DNA of 64,000 nucleotides from Gemmatimonadota bacterium (GTDB taxonomy: Bacteria; Gemmatimonadota; Gemmatimonadetes; Longimicrobiales; Gaopeijiaceae), in the NCBI GenBank assembly GCA_015664885.1, contig DQPL01000019.1, positions 30,842 to 94,841 of the forward strand. Reading direction: 5' to 3'. Below are positions 25,836 through 34,608 of the stretch, piece after piece; the stretch's first letter is position 1, and each line of letters begins with the position of its first letter. The notes beneath the pieces were generated by a model. That model was not told the origin of the DNA, ran no database searches, and saw nothing but the letters and a program-made list of their open reading frames with translations. The translations under genes and the position numbers were made by a program.

Positions 25836-27475
25836 CGGCGCTCGAAGTCCGCTCTGAACAACGCCCAAGTGTCTGGATCGAGCCGTACGTCGTCGGGCTC
25901 CCCGGACACCGGAATGACGAAGCGATGGAAGCCGCCCGTGACATGGACGGTGTGAATGGACGTCGGACGCTCACCGGTACCGATGTAGATCCCCACCTCC
26001 AACGGAAGATCGAACGGGCCCACGTTGGTCTGCGTCTGGTTGATCTCGATGCTCACTGCCTGAGCCGTCGGATCGTACCGCCACCACCCAGTCAGATGCG
26101 GATTGCCGCCCTGGTACAGCCACTGGCGGAAGAATGGCTCTAGATCCTCTCCAGCAGCCTGCTCCATCGCGCTGCGGAAGTCGTCGGTAGTCGCAGACCC
26201 GTTCAGGTGCGCCGCATAGTACCGCTGGATTCCAGACCAGAAAGCCTCATCGCCCATGCGCTTCCTGAGCATGTGCAATACCCAGGCGCCCTTCTGGTAG
26301 GTCGCGCCACTCGTGACCCGGCTCATGTCGTCCAGGTCGTCGTGCACGATCCGGTAGTCCGGGTCTTGCTCGTACTGTGCGAAGACACGCTCGGCCGAGC
26401 TCTTGAGTCCATCGACGAAGTCGTCGCGGCCGTACGCGTGCTCACGGAAGAGAAGGGTGAAGTAGGTCGCGAAACCCTCACTCAACCACACGTCGTCCCA
26501 GTCGGCCTCGGTAACAGCATTGCCGAACCATTGATGCGCGACTTCATGGATGATGACGTTGCGCCACCGGATGCTACGGTTTCCCGTCACGGAGTTCTCT
26601 CCGTACATGATGGCCGACGCGGCTTCCATGCCCCCGCCAGTCGCCGGCGAAGTCACGTTCGCGAGCTTTTCGTATGCGAAGGGCCCGACGTAGTCGTCGA
26701 AGAACTCCAATACTTGCTTCGTCGGCACGGCGAAGTCGTAGAAACCGGCATCCCGGTCCTGCCGGGAGACCCAAGTCTGGATCGGCTTTCCCTCGAAGTC
26801 GTCGACCTTCTGCACCGCGAAGCGCGCGACACCCAACGTGAACAGCCACGGGGAGATCGGAACGGACTGCTTCCAGTGCGTGAGACGCGCGCCGTCTCCG
26901 AGATCCGATTCTTCGACCAATAGCCCGTTCGAAACCACTTGATATTGGCTCGGTGCGGTTACCACGAATTCATTCGTCGCCTTTTCGTAGACGTGGTCGA
27001 TGGTTGGCAACCAGTTCCTGGCGCGATTCGGCCAGTTGTCGCTGAAGAAGGTGCGATCCCCGTATTTGTTCGGCCCGATGCGCAAACCGCCCGCGGGAGT
27101 GCCGCGGTACTCGACGGTCACGTCGATGCGGTGCCCGGCCCGCCCGAGCTCGGCCAGCCGGATGGTGAGCAAATCGTCTTCGTGCGTGTAGTCGAGGGCG
27201 GCACCGGACATGGTAACAGCCGACACCCGCATCCCTCGCCCCGAGTCGTCCACGTTGCTCAAGTCGAGCGGGAGCGTCACTACGCCGTTGGCCCGAAAAC
27301 GAAGCGATACCGTAGCCCGACCCTCGATTTCGTCCGTGTCATCGCTGAGGGTGATCTCGAAACGATAGTTCTCGACATCGATCCCTGTGCGGCGCGGATA
27401 CGTGTCGAGCCGCGTGTCGGCGCCCAAGGTCGGCAGAACCAAGAAGGCCAATACCAGCAGACGGGCTTGAGGCAT
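25832..27475 (-). CDS. Exported M1-family zinc aminopeptidase
   Basis: A 547-residue M1 aminopeptidase. The zinc motif HEVAHQWFGN is followed 18 residues later by SEGFATYF, giving the third ligand. The substrate-recognition motif normally GxMEN is present here as GGGMEAAS, with Ala-Ala in place of the usual Asn. The N-terminal beta-domain (from YRFEITLSDDTDEIEGRATV) and a short signal (ARLLVLAFLVLPTLGA) are clear. At 547 residues it is the compact form lacking a large C-terminal domain. ATG 27475 begins the signal peptide. It leads the operon with two amidohydrolases. Confidence 0.88.
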   Translation of the reverse strand: MPQARLLVLAFLVLPTLGADTRLDTYPRRTGIDVENYRFEITLSDDTDEIEGRATVSLRFRANGVVTLPLDLSNVDDSGRGMRVSAVTMSGAALDYTHEDDLLTIRLAELGRAGHRIDVTVEYRGTPAGGLRIGPNKYGDRTFFSDNWPNRARNWLPTIDHVYEKATNEFVVTAPSQYQVVSNGLLVEESDLGDGARLTHWKQSVPISPWLFTLGVARFAVQKVDDFEGKPIQTWVSRQDRDAGFYDFAVPTKQVLEFFDDYVGPFAYEKLANVTSPATGGGMEAASAIMYGENSVTGNRSIRWRNVIIHEVAHQWFGNAVTEADWDDVWLSEGFATYFTLLFREHAYGRDDFVDGLKSSAERVFAQYEQDPDYRIVHDDLDDMSRVTSGATYQKGAWVLHMLRKRMGDEAFWSGIQRYYAAHLNGSATTDDFRSAMEQAAGEDLEPFFRQWLYQGGNPHLTGWWRYDPTAQAVSIEINQTQTNVGPFDLPLEVGIYIGTGERPTSIHTVHVTGGFHRFVIPVSGEPDDVRLDPDTWALFRADFERR

Positions 27476-27670
27476 TCGGCACTCCACGTGGTGAGGGATC
27501 AAGGGGTCGCCAAGATGCCGCCGGCTGCCACCAGCCAGCAAGGCGTCCGCCAAAGGCATCTCGCGGCACCTAGCTGCGACCGAACCAAGCAAGTCGTTGC
27601 GCTAACCCTATTGGACACCCACCCGAGGCGGGCAGGTCGCTTGTGGAGCGTCGCCACGCACCGCCGCGTG

Positions 27671-28630
27671 CTACCCAAACAGCTCCGTGGACATGTAGCG
27701 CTCGGCGAAGGACGGGAGGATGGTTACGATCGTTTTGTCGGCCATGCCTTCTCGAGCGGCGACTTGCATGGTGGCCCAGATCGCGGCGCCCGCGCTGATG
27801 CCGCAGGGCAGCCCCTCGACTCTCGCGGCTTCTTTCGCCATCGCGAAGGCATCGTCATTCGCGATGGTCATGACCTCGTCGACGATATCCATGTTGAGCA
27901 CCTCGGGGACGAACCCCGCTCCGATGCCCTGAATCATGTTCCCGGGACCGGCCTCGCCGCCCGAGAGCACGGGGCTGACCTCCGGCTCGAGCGCAATCGA
28001 ACGCAGGTCGGGATTGCGCTGTTTGAGGACTTCGGAAACACCGGTAATGGTGCCGCCCGTTCCCACGCCAGAAATGAAAATGTCGACCTTGCCGCCGGTG
28101 TCGTTCCAGATCTCCAGGGCCGTGGTGCGCCGGTGGATCTCTGGGTTCGCCGGGTTCACGAACTGACCCGTCTGCACCGCGCCGTCGATCTCTTCAGTGA
28201 GCCGATCCGCGGCGGTGAAGGCACCGCCAATGCCTTCTTCTTTCGGAGTGAGCACGACCTCGGCACCCAGGTGCTCGATCATCTTCACCCGCTCGATGGA
28301 CATCGTCTCCGGCATCGTGAGCACACACCGGTATCCCTTGGACGCCGCAACGAAGGCCAGCGAAATGCCGGTATTGCCGGAGGTGGGCTCTACGATCGTG
28401 CTGCCCTCCACGAGCACTCCCTGTTGCTCGAGCGCTTCGATCATCGCCACGCCGATGCGGTCCTTCACCGACCCGAGCGGATTGAAGAACTCGCACTTCA
28501 TCAGGAGGTCGGCGGTGACCCCATACTTCGCCTTCAGACGCGGAATCCGCACCAGGGGCGTGTCCCCCGTGGTCGCGGCGAAGTCGCCGTAGATGCGGTT
28601 CCGGCCCGGAGTGGACGAGGCGTCGGACAT
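27671..28630 (-). CDS. cysK: Cysteine synthase A (O-acetylserine sulfhydrylase)
   Basis: The 319-residue PLP enzyme makes cysteine from O-acetylserine and sulfide. The PLP lysine is in NPLGSVKDRIG (about residue 57), the substrate loop is EPTSGNTGISLAF, the phosphate-binding loop ISGVGTGGTITG, and the C-terminal PLP-ring serine is in LPCGISAGAA. Length is standard for CysK. It appears monocistronic, with about 195 bases before the aminopeptidase start downstream and 54 bases to the NmrA gene end upstream. Confidence 0.93.
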   Translation of the reverse strand: MSDASSTPGRNRIYGDFAATTGDTPLVRIPRLKAKYGVTADLLMKCEFFNPLGSVKDRIGVAMIEALEQQGVLVEGSTIVEPTSGNTGISLAFVAASKGYRCVLTMPETMSIERVKMIEHLGAEVVLTPKEEGIGGAFTAADRLTEEIDGAVQTGQFVNPANPEIHRRTTALEIWNDTGGKVDIFISGVGTGGTITGVSEVLKQRNPDLRSIALEPEVSPVLSGGEAGPGNMIQGIGAGFVPEVLNMDIVDEVMTIANDDAFAMAKEAARVEGLPCGISAGAAIWATMQVAAREGMADKTIVTILPSFAERYMSTELFG

Positions 28631-28684
28631 GGGACTCTCCTAGAAGGGTTCTGGCCCCAACCATAGCGGCCACGCGGTCCAGCG

Positions 28685-29545
28685 CTACCAGGTCACGCTG
28701 GACGCCCAGTCCTCGAAGCCGGTAGCCGGAATCCCGTATCGCTCCTTGTTGCCCTGAATGTCCACTGAATAGCCAACGGCATCGAACCATTCGAGCATGA
28801 TCGCGAAGTCGTCGCTGAACTCCCGCACCTGCTCAATGGGCACCTGGAAGTGCTTGATCTCACGACCCGTGACTTCGCTAAGCGTCGTGGCCAACTGAAG
28901 GGGGGTCATTTCGTCCCCAGCAAAGTCGATTGCCTGGCCGTTCAGTTCCTGGTGCTGCTCGAAGGCCATCTTGCCGTACTCGCCGATGTCCTCCACTGCG
29001 ACCATCTGGATCTGGGTATCGGGTAGGACTGCGATGGCCACGGCACCGTCGTCGACGCCCGGCTTGAAGAACGGCAAAGTCCAATTCTCCATGAAGAAGG
29101 CCGGCCGGAGAATCACATAGGAGGGTAAGCCGAGTTCACGAACCGTCTCTTTGATGCGGTACTTGTTGTCGAAGTGCGGGATGCCCGTGGCCTGGTTGGC
29201 AGAGCCGACCGAGGCGTACACGAAATGCTGGACCCCCGCTTCCTTGGCGAGGCGCGCAAGACGCTTCCCCTGCTCTTCCTCGCCTTCGACGCCTGCTTCC
29301 CATGTGTTCTGGACCGCGTATACGCCCCACTTGCCCTCGAGGACGGAGCGCAGCGACGCCTCGTCATCCAAGTCCGCTTGTACGAAGTCGGCCCCTAGGA
29401 CAGCGAGCTCTTCGGCCTTCGGTGACGACGGATTCCTGGTCATGGCGACGACCTTGTGTCCCGCGGCGAGTAGTGCCCTAGCGGTTGCCCCGCCTTGTTG
29501 ACCTGTCGCACCCGTGATCAGAATGGCATCCTGTCCCTTGATCAC
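28685..29545 (-). CDS. NmrA-family NAD(P)-binding protein
   Basis: A 286-residue atypical short-chain dehydrogenase of the NmrA/HSCARG type. The Rossmann motif is ILITGATGQQGGATARALL near residue 8, followed by VVAMTRNP and the ADFVQADLDD strand. The usual catalytic Tyr-x3-Lys is replaced by a NKYRIKETV segment, as in NmrA proteins that sense NADP redox state or act as ketone/quinone reductases. The C-terminal helical part (FEDWASSVTW) is intact. It is divergent from the dienelactone hydrolase gene across a short AT-rich intergenic. Confidence 0.85.
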   Translation of the reverse strand: MIKGQDAILITGATGQQGGATARALLAAGHKVVAMTRNPSSPKAEELAVLGADFVQADLDDEASLRSVLEGKWGVYAVQNTWEAGVEGEEEQGKRLARLAKEAGVQHFVYASVGSANQATGIPHFDNKYRIKETVRELGLPSYVILRPAFFMENWTLPFFKPGVDDGAVAIAVLPDTQIQMVAVEDIGEYGKMAFEQHQELNGQAIDFAGDEMTPLQLATTLSEVTGREIKHFQVPIEQVREFSDDFAIMLEWFDAVGYSVDIQGNKERYGIPATGFEDWASSVTW

Positions 29546-29639
29546 ATCGACCTCATATACTTAACGGATGATTAATTAAAGATTAAAGTAATAACCATCG
29601 ATGTTGTTTCGATGCAACCTACTTCAGGACGCCAGAACC
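29546..29639. promoter_or_regulatory. AT-rich divergent promoter region
   Basis: The 94 bases between the NmrA gene (-) and the dienelactone hydrolase gene (+) are strikingly AT-rich for this genome around 29568-29598 (GATTAATTAAAGATTAAAG and TAATAACC). Repeated GATTAA units occur twice. This is the only place both promoters can be, but I cannot assign -35/-10 boxes with confidence. Confidence 0.5.
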
Positions 29640-30515
29640 ATGTTCCGATTCCGCTCGCTACTAATAGCCCTTCTCATCGCTGCGACTACCGCCTGCGCGG
29701 CTTCAGATGCCGAAGACGCTGCGATGGACGAATCGGGGGCGGCACTGCCCGGCCCCCGTGTAGCCCTCAACCCGACCGCATCCGGACAACTGCCCTCAGC
29801 GATCATCGGGGAGGCCGGTGATCCGCAGGGCGAAGACCTCGGTTACCTGGAGGGCGACGCAGCCACGATGGGGTACCTGGCGGTCCCGGAAGGTGACGGG
29901 CCTTTCCCAGCGCTGGTGATCATCCATGAGTGGAACGGGCTGGTCGACCGCGTCCGGCAAGTCGCGGACAACTTCGCCGCCGAAGGGTACGTGACCCTGG
30001 CGGCCGACCTCTACCAGGGCCGAACGGGGTCGAACTCGGACGAGAACATCGCGCTCATGCAGGAGGCGATGGCCAACCTGCCCGTGGCCGTGGCCAACTT
30101 GAACGCAGCGGTCGCCTACCTCAAAGCACGGCCCGATGTCACGGGTCGCGTTGGGGCCATGGGCTGGTGCTTCGGAGGCGGCATCGCGCTCTCTTTTGGG
30201 TTGGACGGCGAACACCACAACGCCACCGCGATTTTCTATGGCCGCCTCATCGAGGATCCTGAAGTTCTCGCGCAGATGGATCACGAGGTCTACGGCACGT
30301 TCGCGGAGAACGACGGTGGCATTCCGCCCGAGCAGGTAAGGTCCTTCGAAGCCGCGCTACGCACTGCCGGAATCGAGAACGACCTACACATCTACGATGA
30401 CGTAATGCACGGCTTTTGGCTGCGCGTCGACGGAAACCCAGAGCTGCGAACCGGTCCGGCATTGGACGCCTGGCAGCGTCTCAAGGCCTATTTGGACCGG
30501 TCGTTGAGCGACTGA
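29640..30515 (+). CDS. Dienelactone hydrolase-family lipoprotein
   Basis: The 291-residue alpha/beta hydrolase carries a lipoprotein signal (LLIALLIAATTACAAS). The nucleophile is a cysteine in GAMGWCFGGGIALSFG, as in dienelactone hydrolases; the conserved glutamate is in IIHEWNGL, and Asp/His follow as GTFAENDGGIPP and DDVMHGFWL. ATG 29640 is the start of the signal peptide. Cytosolic DLH enzymes act in chlorocatechol breakdown, but lipoprotein versions like this probably hydrolyse unknown esters in the envelope. Confidence 0.86.
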   Translation: MFRFRSLLIALLIAATTACAASDAEDAAMDESGAALPGPRVALNPTASGQLPSAIIGEAGDPQGEDLGYLEGDAATMGYLAVPEGDGPFPALVIIHEWNGLVDRVRQVADNFAAEGYVTLAADLYQGRTGSNSDENIALMQEAMANLPVAVANLNAAVAYLKARPDVTGRVGAMGWCFGGGIALSFGLDGEHHNATAIFYGRLIEDPEVLAQMDHEVYGTFAENDGGIPPEQVRSFEAALRTAGIENDLHIYDDVMHGFWLRVDGNPELRTGPALDAWQRLKAYLDRSLSD

Positions 30516-30534
30516 AGCTTAGAGAGCGGGCCCC

Positions 30535-30948
30535 TCAGAGGTTGGACTTCGCACGTCTTCGAGCCAACAGGCCGTCCAGGCTGAACGAACCACCGCCGTT
30601 CGCGGCGATGAACAGGTAGATCCAGCAATACAGGACCGTCAGCTCACCGCGGTTCACGATGGGGACCCAGTCACGAGGGAAGTGCGACTGGAAGTAGGCC
30701 ACTGCCATCTCACCGGCGAGCAGGAACGCCACGGGTCGAGTAAACAGACCCAAGAGAATGAGACCGCCGCCGAAGAGCTCCAGCACACCTGCAAACCAGA
30801 GCTTGCTCATGAACTCGACCGGGGCTTCAAAGCCGAAGACCGCGAAGAGCTTCTGCGCCCCGTGTTGCATGAACATCAGCGCTACAACAATGCGCATCGT
30901 ATTGAGGAAGAAATGCGAGACGCCGGAGCGCGAGCCTTCACTAGTCAT
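30535..30948 (-). CDS. DoxX-family membrane protein
   Basis: A 137-residue DoxX-type protein with four membrane helices: NTMRIVVALMFMQHGAQKLF (the family hallmark with MQHGAQKL), FAGVLELFGGGLILLGLFTRP, VAFLLAGEMAVAYFQSHFP and LTVLYCWIYLFIAANGGG. DoxX proteins are loosely tied to redox and thiosulfate-quinone chemistry. ATG 30948 overlaps the arginase gene by eight bases, which supports coupling and excludes a longer form. It is convergent with the dienelactone hydrolase gene. Confidence 0.87.
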   Translation of the reverse strand: MTSEGSRSGVSHFFLNTMRIVVALMFMQHGAQKLFAVFGFEAPVEFMSKLWFAGVLELFGGGLILLGLFTRPVAFLLAGEMAVAYFQSHFPRDWVPIVNRGELTVLYCWIYLFIAANGGGSFSLDGLLARRRAKSNL

Positions 30949-31897
30949 AGGTCGCAGCGTGGAGCGTCCATGGAGTTCCGAGAATGGACTTGCCCAGCGC
31001 CGAAGCCACAAGGCCAACGGCCATTTGCGCAGTATGGTTTCTGTCGTCCAGAACCGGATTCAGTTCCACCACCTCCAGGCTGACCAGTCTGCCTGATCGG
31101 GCGGCTTTTTCGCATACGAGATGCCCTTCTCGATACGTCAATCCGCCCTGGATCGGCGTGCCCACACCCGGAGCTACGCGTGGATCGAGCACGTCGAGAT
31201 CGAACGAGAGGTGAAAGCCGCTAGTACCGTCGTTCGCGCGCTCTAGCGCCTCCTCCATACAAACTCCCAAGCCTCGTTCGTCGATCTCCGACATGGTGAA
31301 GACGCGAACCCCCAATTCGGAAATCAGCGCCTGCTCGCCGGCGTCGAGTTCACGCGCGCCCAGAACGCTCACGTTCTCAGGCCTAACGTCGGCAGTGGCG
31401 CCGAAGAGCTCGACCAGCCGAGCATGACCGTGACCCAACAGCACTGCCAGGCTCATGCCATGCACGTTCCCGCTCGGAGTGGTCTCGGGACTGTTCATGT
31501 CCGCGTGAGCATCGACCCATATCAGGCCGATCGACTCGCCGCGTTCTCGGAAGTGCCGCGCGACCGCCCCCACCGAGCCGATGGAGAGTGAATGGTCACC
31601 GCCTAGCACGAGTGGGAAGCAGCCATCGTCCATCCCGTCGTTGACCATCATGCCTACCCGCAGCGCCACCTCGATGATCTCCTCGAGGAAGCGCGTCTTC
31701 GTCTCGCCCTGATCCGTGGTCTCGAATCCACCTGCGGTCACGGTACCGATCTCGCGCACAGTATGGCCGAGGGACTCGATGGTCTTCGTGATGCCGGCGA
31801 TGCGAAGGGCGGACGGGCCCATGTCGACGCCTCGACGACCCGCGCCCAGGTCGATCGAAACGCTCACGAGTGCAACGTCTCGCACGCCCTCAGCCAC
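30941..31897 (-). CDS. rocF: Arginase
   Basis: The 318-residue ureohydrolase converts arginine to ornithine and urea with two manganese ions. Metal-ligand motifs are complete: LGGDHSLSIG (His), WVDAHADMNSPET (Asp-His-Asp) and SFDLDVLDPRVAPGVGTP (two Asp). The GVDMGPSALR N-terminal motif is typical of true arginases rather than agmatinases. It overlaps its upstream LiaF-like neighbour by eight bases and its downstream DoxX neighbour by eight, forming a tight three-gene unit. Confidence 0.93.
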   Translation of the reverse strand: MAEGVRDVALVSVSIDLGAGRRGVDMGPSALRIAGITKTIESLGHTVREIGTVTAGGFETTDQGETKTRFLEEIIEVALRVGMMVNDGMDDGCFPLVLGGDHSLSIGSVGAVARHFRERGESIGLIWVDAHADMNSPETTPSGNVHGMSLAVLLGHGHARLVELFGATADVRPENVSVLGARELDAGEQALISELGVRVFTMSEIDERGLGVCMEEALERANDGTSGFHLSFDLDVLDPRVAPGVGTPIQGGLTYREGHLVCEKAARSGRLVSLEVVELNPVLDDRNHTAQMAVGLVASALGKSILGTPWTLHAATYD

Positions 31898-32585
31898 CCT
31901 TCATCAGCCGCCGACGTTCCTTCCGCTCCAACTTGCGGCGCCTACGAGCGTCACGGGCGGTCTCACCTGGGTGACGAACCGTGACCTCCACGCCACCCAT
32001 GATCGCGACGCCCGTGATCCTGAGCGTGGGCGCGTGCGGGTCCGGATTGTGATAGTCGTCTCCCCTGTGCTCGAACCCGCCCATGATGGCGATGCCATGG
32101 CTCTCCACGTTGAGCCCGGGAGGGACAATGACCTCTACGCCGCCGCAGAGTGTTAAGACTTGTAGCTCGGTAACGCCCGGTCCCATCACGGCCTCGCGAA
32201 AGTCGAGCTCACACCCTCCCATCACGGCAATGGAATAGTTCTTCCTGGCCGGGCTCCAGCGCCCCTTTCGAGCACTGCCTCCCATGATGGCGACAATGAA
32301 GCCTTGTTCTTTCACCTGCCCAGCCGAAGTGACGGTGAACTGGGAATCAGGTGCGGGCGACGGAGTAGTCTGAGGCTCGACGACCGCGGGTACGCCACCG
32401 CCAGGTAGATCCTGCAGCAGCTCTTTCAAAGCATCTACGGAAGTGGCGGCATGCGCAGCGTCCACACGCCGCTCGAACTCCTCGACGCTCATGATGTCGT
32501 TGGCGAAATGCTCGCACAGCGCGTCGATGGTCACGTCGCGAGTGTTGGCAACCGGTGCCAGGCCCGAATCGCTCTCGTTCGCCAT
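31890..32585 (-). CDS. DUF1707 + LiaF-like cell-envelope protein
   Basis: The 231-residue cytosolic-looking protein has an N-terminal DUF1707 helical domain (ANTRDVTIDALCEHFANDIMS to LKELLQDLP, residues 13-61). The C-terminal half is a LiaF/DUF2154-type right-handed beta-fold. The fold is visible as four repeats of an I/V-A-[IV]-M-G-G or LCGG turn: FIVAIMGGSARKG, SIAVMGGCELDF, VLTLCGGVEVIV and IAIMGGFEH, then VAIMGGVEVTV. Related domains sense cell-envelope stress or gate regulators in Gram-positives. A very basic tail (RRRRKLERKERRRL) ends the protein. It leads the arginase-DoxX unit. Confidence 0.82.
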   Translation of the reverse strand: MANESDSGLAPVANTRDVTIDALCEHFANDIMSVEEFERRVDAAHAATSVDALKELLQDLPGGGVPAVVEPQTTPSPAPDSQFTVTSAGQVKEQGFIVAIMGGSARKGRWSPARKNYSIAVMGGCELDFREAVMGPGVTELQVLTLCGGVEVIVPPGLNVESHGIAIMGGFEHRGDDYHNPDPHAPTLRITGVAIMGGVEVTVRHPGETARDARRRRKLERKERRRLMKGG

Positions 32586-32786
32586 CGCTTGGTCGGTACT
32601 CCTTTTCTCGTGACGCGTTTGAAACCGCCACCTACCCCATAACAGTGTCGTCTAAGTCTACGCTTCCCAAGTCCTTCGGGTTCAAGCGGACGTCACCCGT
32701 ATGTAAGGTGCGTTGGTAGACCGGTAGCCAAAGCCGGCTCCACCCCGCATAATGCCCTAGTTGAACCTCAGAAGAAGGAGCGAGAG

Positions 32787-33176
32787 ATGCGTGCTATCTC
32801 GTCCAAGCGTTTGATGTTGCTCTCGTTTGCGCTGATGATCGGTTTCGCCGGCTGCGCCAGTGGCAGCGGCGGTGGCGGTGGCGGCAGCCGCAGCAGCTCG
32901 AACCGACTCGTCACAGCGGACATGGCCAACCAACAGGAATTGGATCTGTACCAGGCCATCCGCCAACTTCGCGGCCGATGGCTCACCTCGCGCGGCCGCG
33001 GAACACCCAGAGTGCACGTCGACGGCGGAGCGCGTCAGGGCGGCGTCCAGGAGCTGCAGAACATTCGCGTCTCGGAAGTCCAGGAAGTCGAATTCATGGG
33101 CGCCGCAGATGCGACGCTGCGCTTCGGGACCGGCTACGAAGCCGGTGCGATCCTGGTCACGACACGAAGACGATAG
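32787..33176 (+). CDS. Small lipoprotein with TonB plug-like C-terminus
   Basis: A 129-residue lipoprotein: signal with lipobox GFAGC, then a Gly/Ser linker. The C-terminal 45 residues (NIRVSEVQEVEFMG, AADATLRFGTGYEAGAILVTTRR) copy the end of TonB-receptor plug domains, where an IxxIEVLRGP strand is followed by ALYGSxAxxGVIxIxT. No barrel follows, so this is a free-standing plug-like module. A strong AGAAGGAGCGAGAG precedes the ATG. I have seen such small plug-like lipoproteins in Gemmatimonadota-like genomes, but their job is unknown. Confidence 0.72.
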   Translation: MRAISSKRLMLLSFALMIGFAGCASGSGGGGGGSRSSSNRLVTADMANQQELDLYQAIRQLRGRWLTSRGRGTPRVHVDGGARQGGVQELQNIRVSEVQEVEFMGAADATLRFGTGYEAGAILVTTRRR

Positions 33177-33201
33177 CCGAGTCTTGAACCGGTAGGCTGG
33201 G

Positions 33202-33232
33202 GGGCCGGGTCGCTGATGCGCCCCGGCCCTTT
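33202..33232 (+). terminator. Bidirectional terminator after the plug-like lipoprotein gene
   Basis: A perfect GGGCCGGG/CCCGGCCC stem (33202-33209 with 33222-33229) is followed by TTTCT. It lies between the convergent lipoprotein (+) and M20 peptidase (-) genes. Confidence 0.75.
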
Positions 33233-33238
33233 CTCGTC

Positions 33239-34414
33239 TCAGACGGCGAGTGCTCGCGCGAAGGTCTCCAGAACCTCAGCGCAGGTGCGGATCTGGCGCA
33301 CATCGATCCACTCGCCCTCGGTGTGCGCCTGCGCGATATCGCCAGGTCCGAAGCACACTGCAGGAACGCCCGCCTCATTCAGAAAGGCCGCATCGACCCA
33401 GGCCGTCATGCCTTCGACTCGAGGCTCTACGCCCCGCTCGCGCGCCGCATCGAGCAGCCCTTGAACCAGCTTGGAGGACTCGGGGACCTCCGTGCCCGGC
33501 CGCGAGAGTGTCATCTCGAGAGACGCGTGCACGTCGGGGTGACGCTCCAACAAGGCCCCGAGCACCGCTTGAAACTCGAGTACCACCGCCTCCGGCTCCT
33601 CTCCGGGCACGGTCCTTCGCTCGAGCAACAGTTCGCACGACTCCGGATAGACCGACTCAGCCGTGCCACCCACGATCGTGCCGGCATGAAACGATCCATA
33701 TCCGAGCAGTGGATGACCCGGTCGGGTACGCAGCTCTGCCGAGTACGGGTCGAGCTCGGCCAGGAAGAGTCCCGCGTGTCGGATGGCATCGATCCCGATT
33801 TCCGGCCGTGACCCGTGTGAGGCGCGACCCGTGAACAGCGCTCGCAGCCACACGAACCCTTTGTGCGCAGGCATCACTGCCAAGCTCGTCGGCTCACACA
33901 CCACCGCGAGGTCGGCGTGCAGGCCCGACGCCACCAGGTGGTCCATGCCCAGACTGGCGTGTTCCTCGTCCGCGGTGAACGCGACGACAAGAGGCGGACG
34001 GGGCCCGCCCTTCGCGAGTTGGGCAACGGCGGCAAGAATCGCGGCATCGCCACCCTTCATGTCGCACGAACCCCGACCCAACAGTCGGTCACCGTCGAGC
34101 GTCGCAGCGAACGGAGGGATGGTCATGCCGTCAACGCCGACGGTGTCCAGGTGACCATTCAGCATCAGGGTCGGCCCCTCTCCCTTCAGCGTTCCCACAA
34201 CGTTGAATCGACCCGGCGCGACCTCGACCATCTCCGGGTTGAGACCCCACGCCTCGAGCCACTCAGAAACGAGCTCTGCCACCGCTCGTTCACCCGCCCC
34301 GCCAGGCGCCAGAACCGGGTTTACCGAGTCCGTCCCGACCATCGCTTGGCAGAGCGCGACCGGGTCGCCAGCACTGGCTCGTTCGAGCACCTCAACACTC
34401 AGGGGGTCGTGCAT
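33239..34414 (-). CDS. M20 peptidase, ArgE/DapE-like deacylase
   Basis: A 391-residue cytosolic M20 enzyme. The di-zinc site is visible: LNGHLDTVGVDG (His, Asp), GRGSCDMKGGDAA (bridging Asp), FTADEEHASLG (Glu pair), VVCEPTSLAV (Glu/Asp ligand) and GPGDIAQAHTEGEWI (last His). The dimerisation domain contains SHGSRPEIGIDA. Sequence and length fit acetylornithine deacetylase/succinyl-diaminopimelate desuccinylase relatives; the exact substrate is open. An arginine-linked role would agree with arginase 1.4 kb away, but that is only proximity. Confidence 0.85.
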   Translation of the reverse strand: MHDPLSVEVLERASAGDPVALCQAMVGTDSVNPVLAPGGAGERAVAELVSEWLEAWGLNPEMVEVAPGRFNVVGTLKGEGPTLMLNGHLDTVGVDGMTIPPFAATLDGDRLLGRGSCDMKGGDAAILAAVAQLAKGGPRPPLVVAFTADEEHASLGMDHLVASGLHADLAVVCEPTSLAVMPAHKGFVWLRALFTGRASHGSRPEIGIDAIRHAGLFLAELDPYSAELRTRPGHPLLGYGSFHAGTIVGGTAESVYPESCELLLERRTVPGEEPEAVVLEFQAVLGALLERHPDVHASLEMTLSRPGTEVPESSKLVQGLLDAARERGVEPRVEGMTAWVDAAFLNEAGVPAVCFGPGDIAQAHTEGEWIDVRQIRTCAEVLETFARALAV

Positions 34415-34542
34415 GTCTTTCCTACCGGAACGAATTTCCGAGCATGGACTGCCGGAAGTGACGGATTTCGACGGTAAGGCCTAGAGGGGTGACAGCGTAA
34501 AGTGCTGTTAACAGTGGGGATACAGATGCCTCGGCCAAATGG

Positions 34543-34569
34543 TTGACGCGGCATGGTTCCTGCTACAAC
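34543..34569 (+). promoter_or_regulatory. Possible sigma70-type promoter for the 56-residue gene
   Basis: TTGACG (34543-34548) and TACAAC (34564-34569) resemble -35 and -10 boxes, but the spacer is only 15 bases. It lies 40 bases before the ATG at 34609. The match is moderate. Confidence 0.35.
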
Positions 34570-34608
34570 AGTGGTAGAGCATTCGGTACTACACCAGAGG
34601 GTAAGGTC

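Noticed and set aside
26939..28666. A 575-codon open frame on the plus strand across the aminopeptidase and cysK genes
   Set aside because: It is the antisense of two well-supported genes. The translation is rich in Arg, His and Gly without domain motifs. Long antisense frames are common in high-GC DNA.
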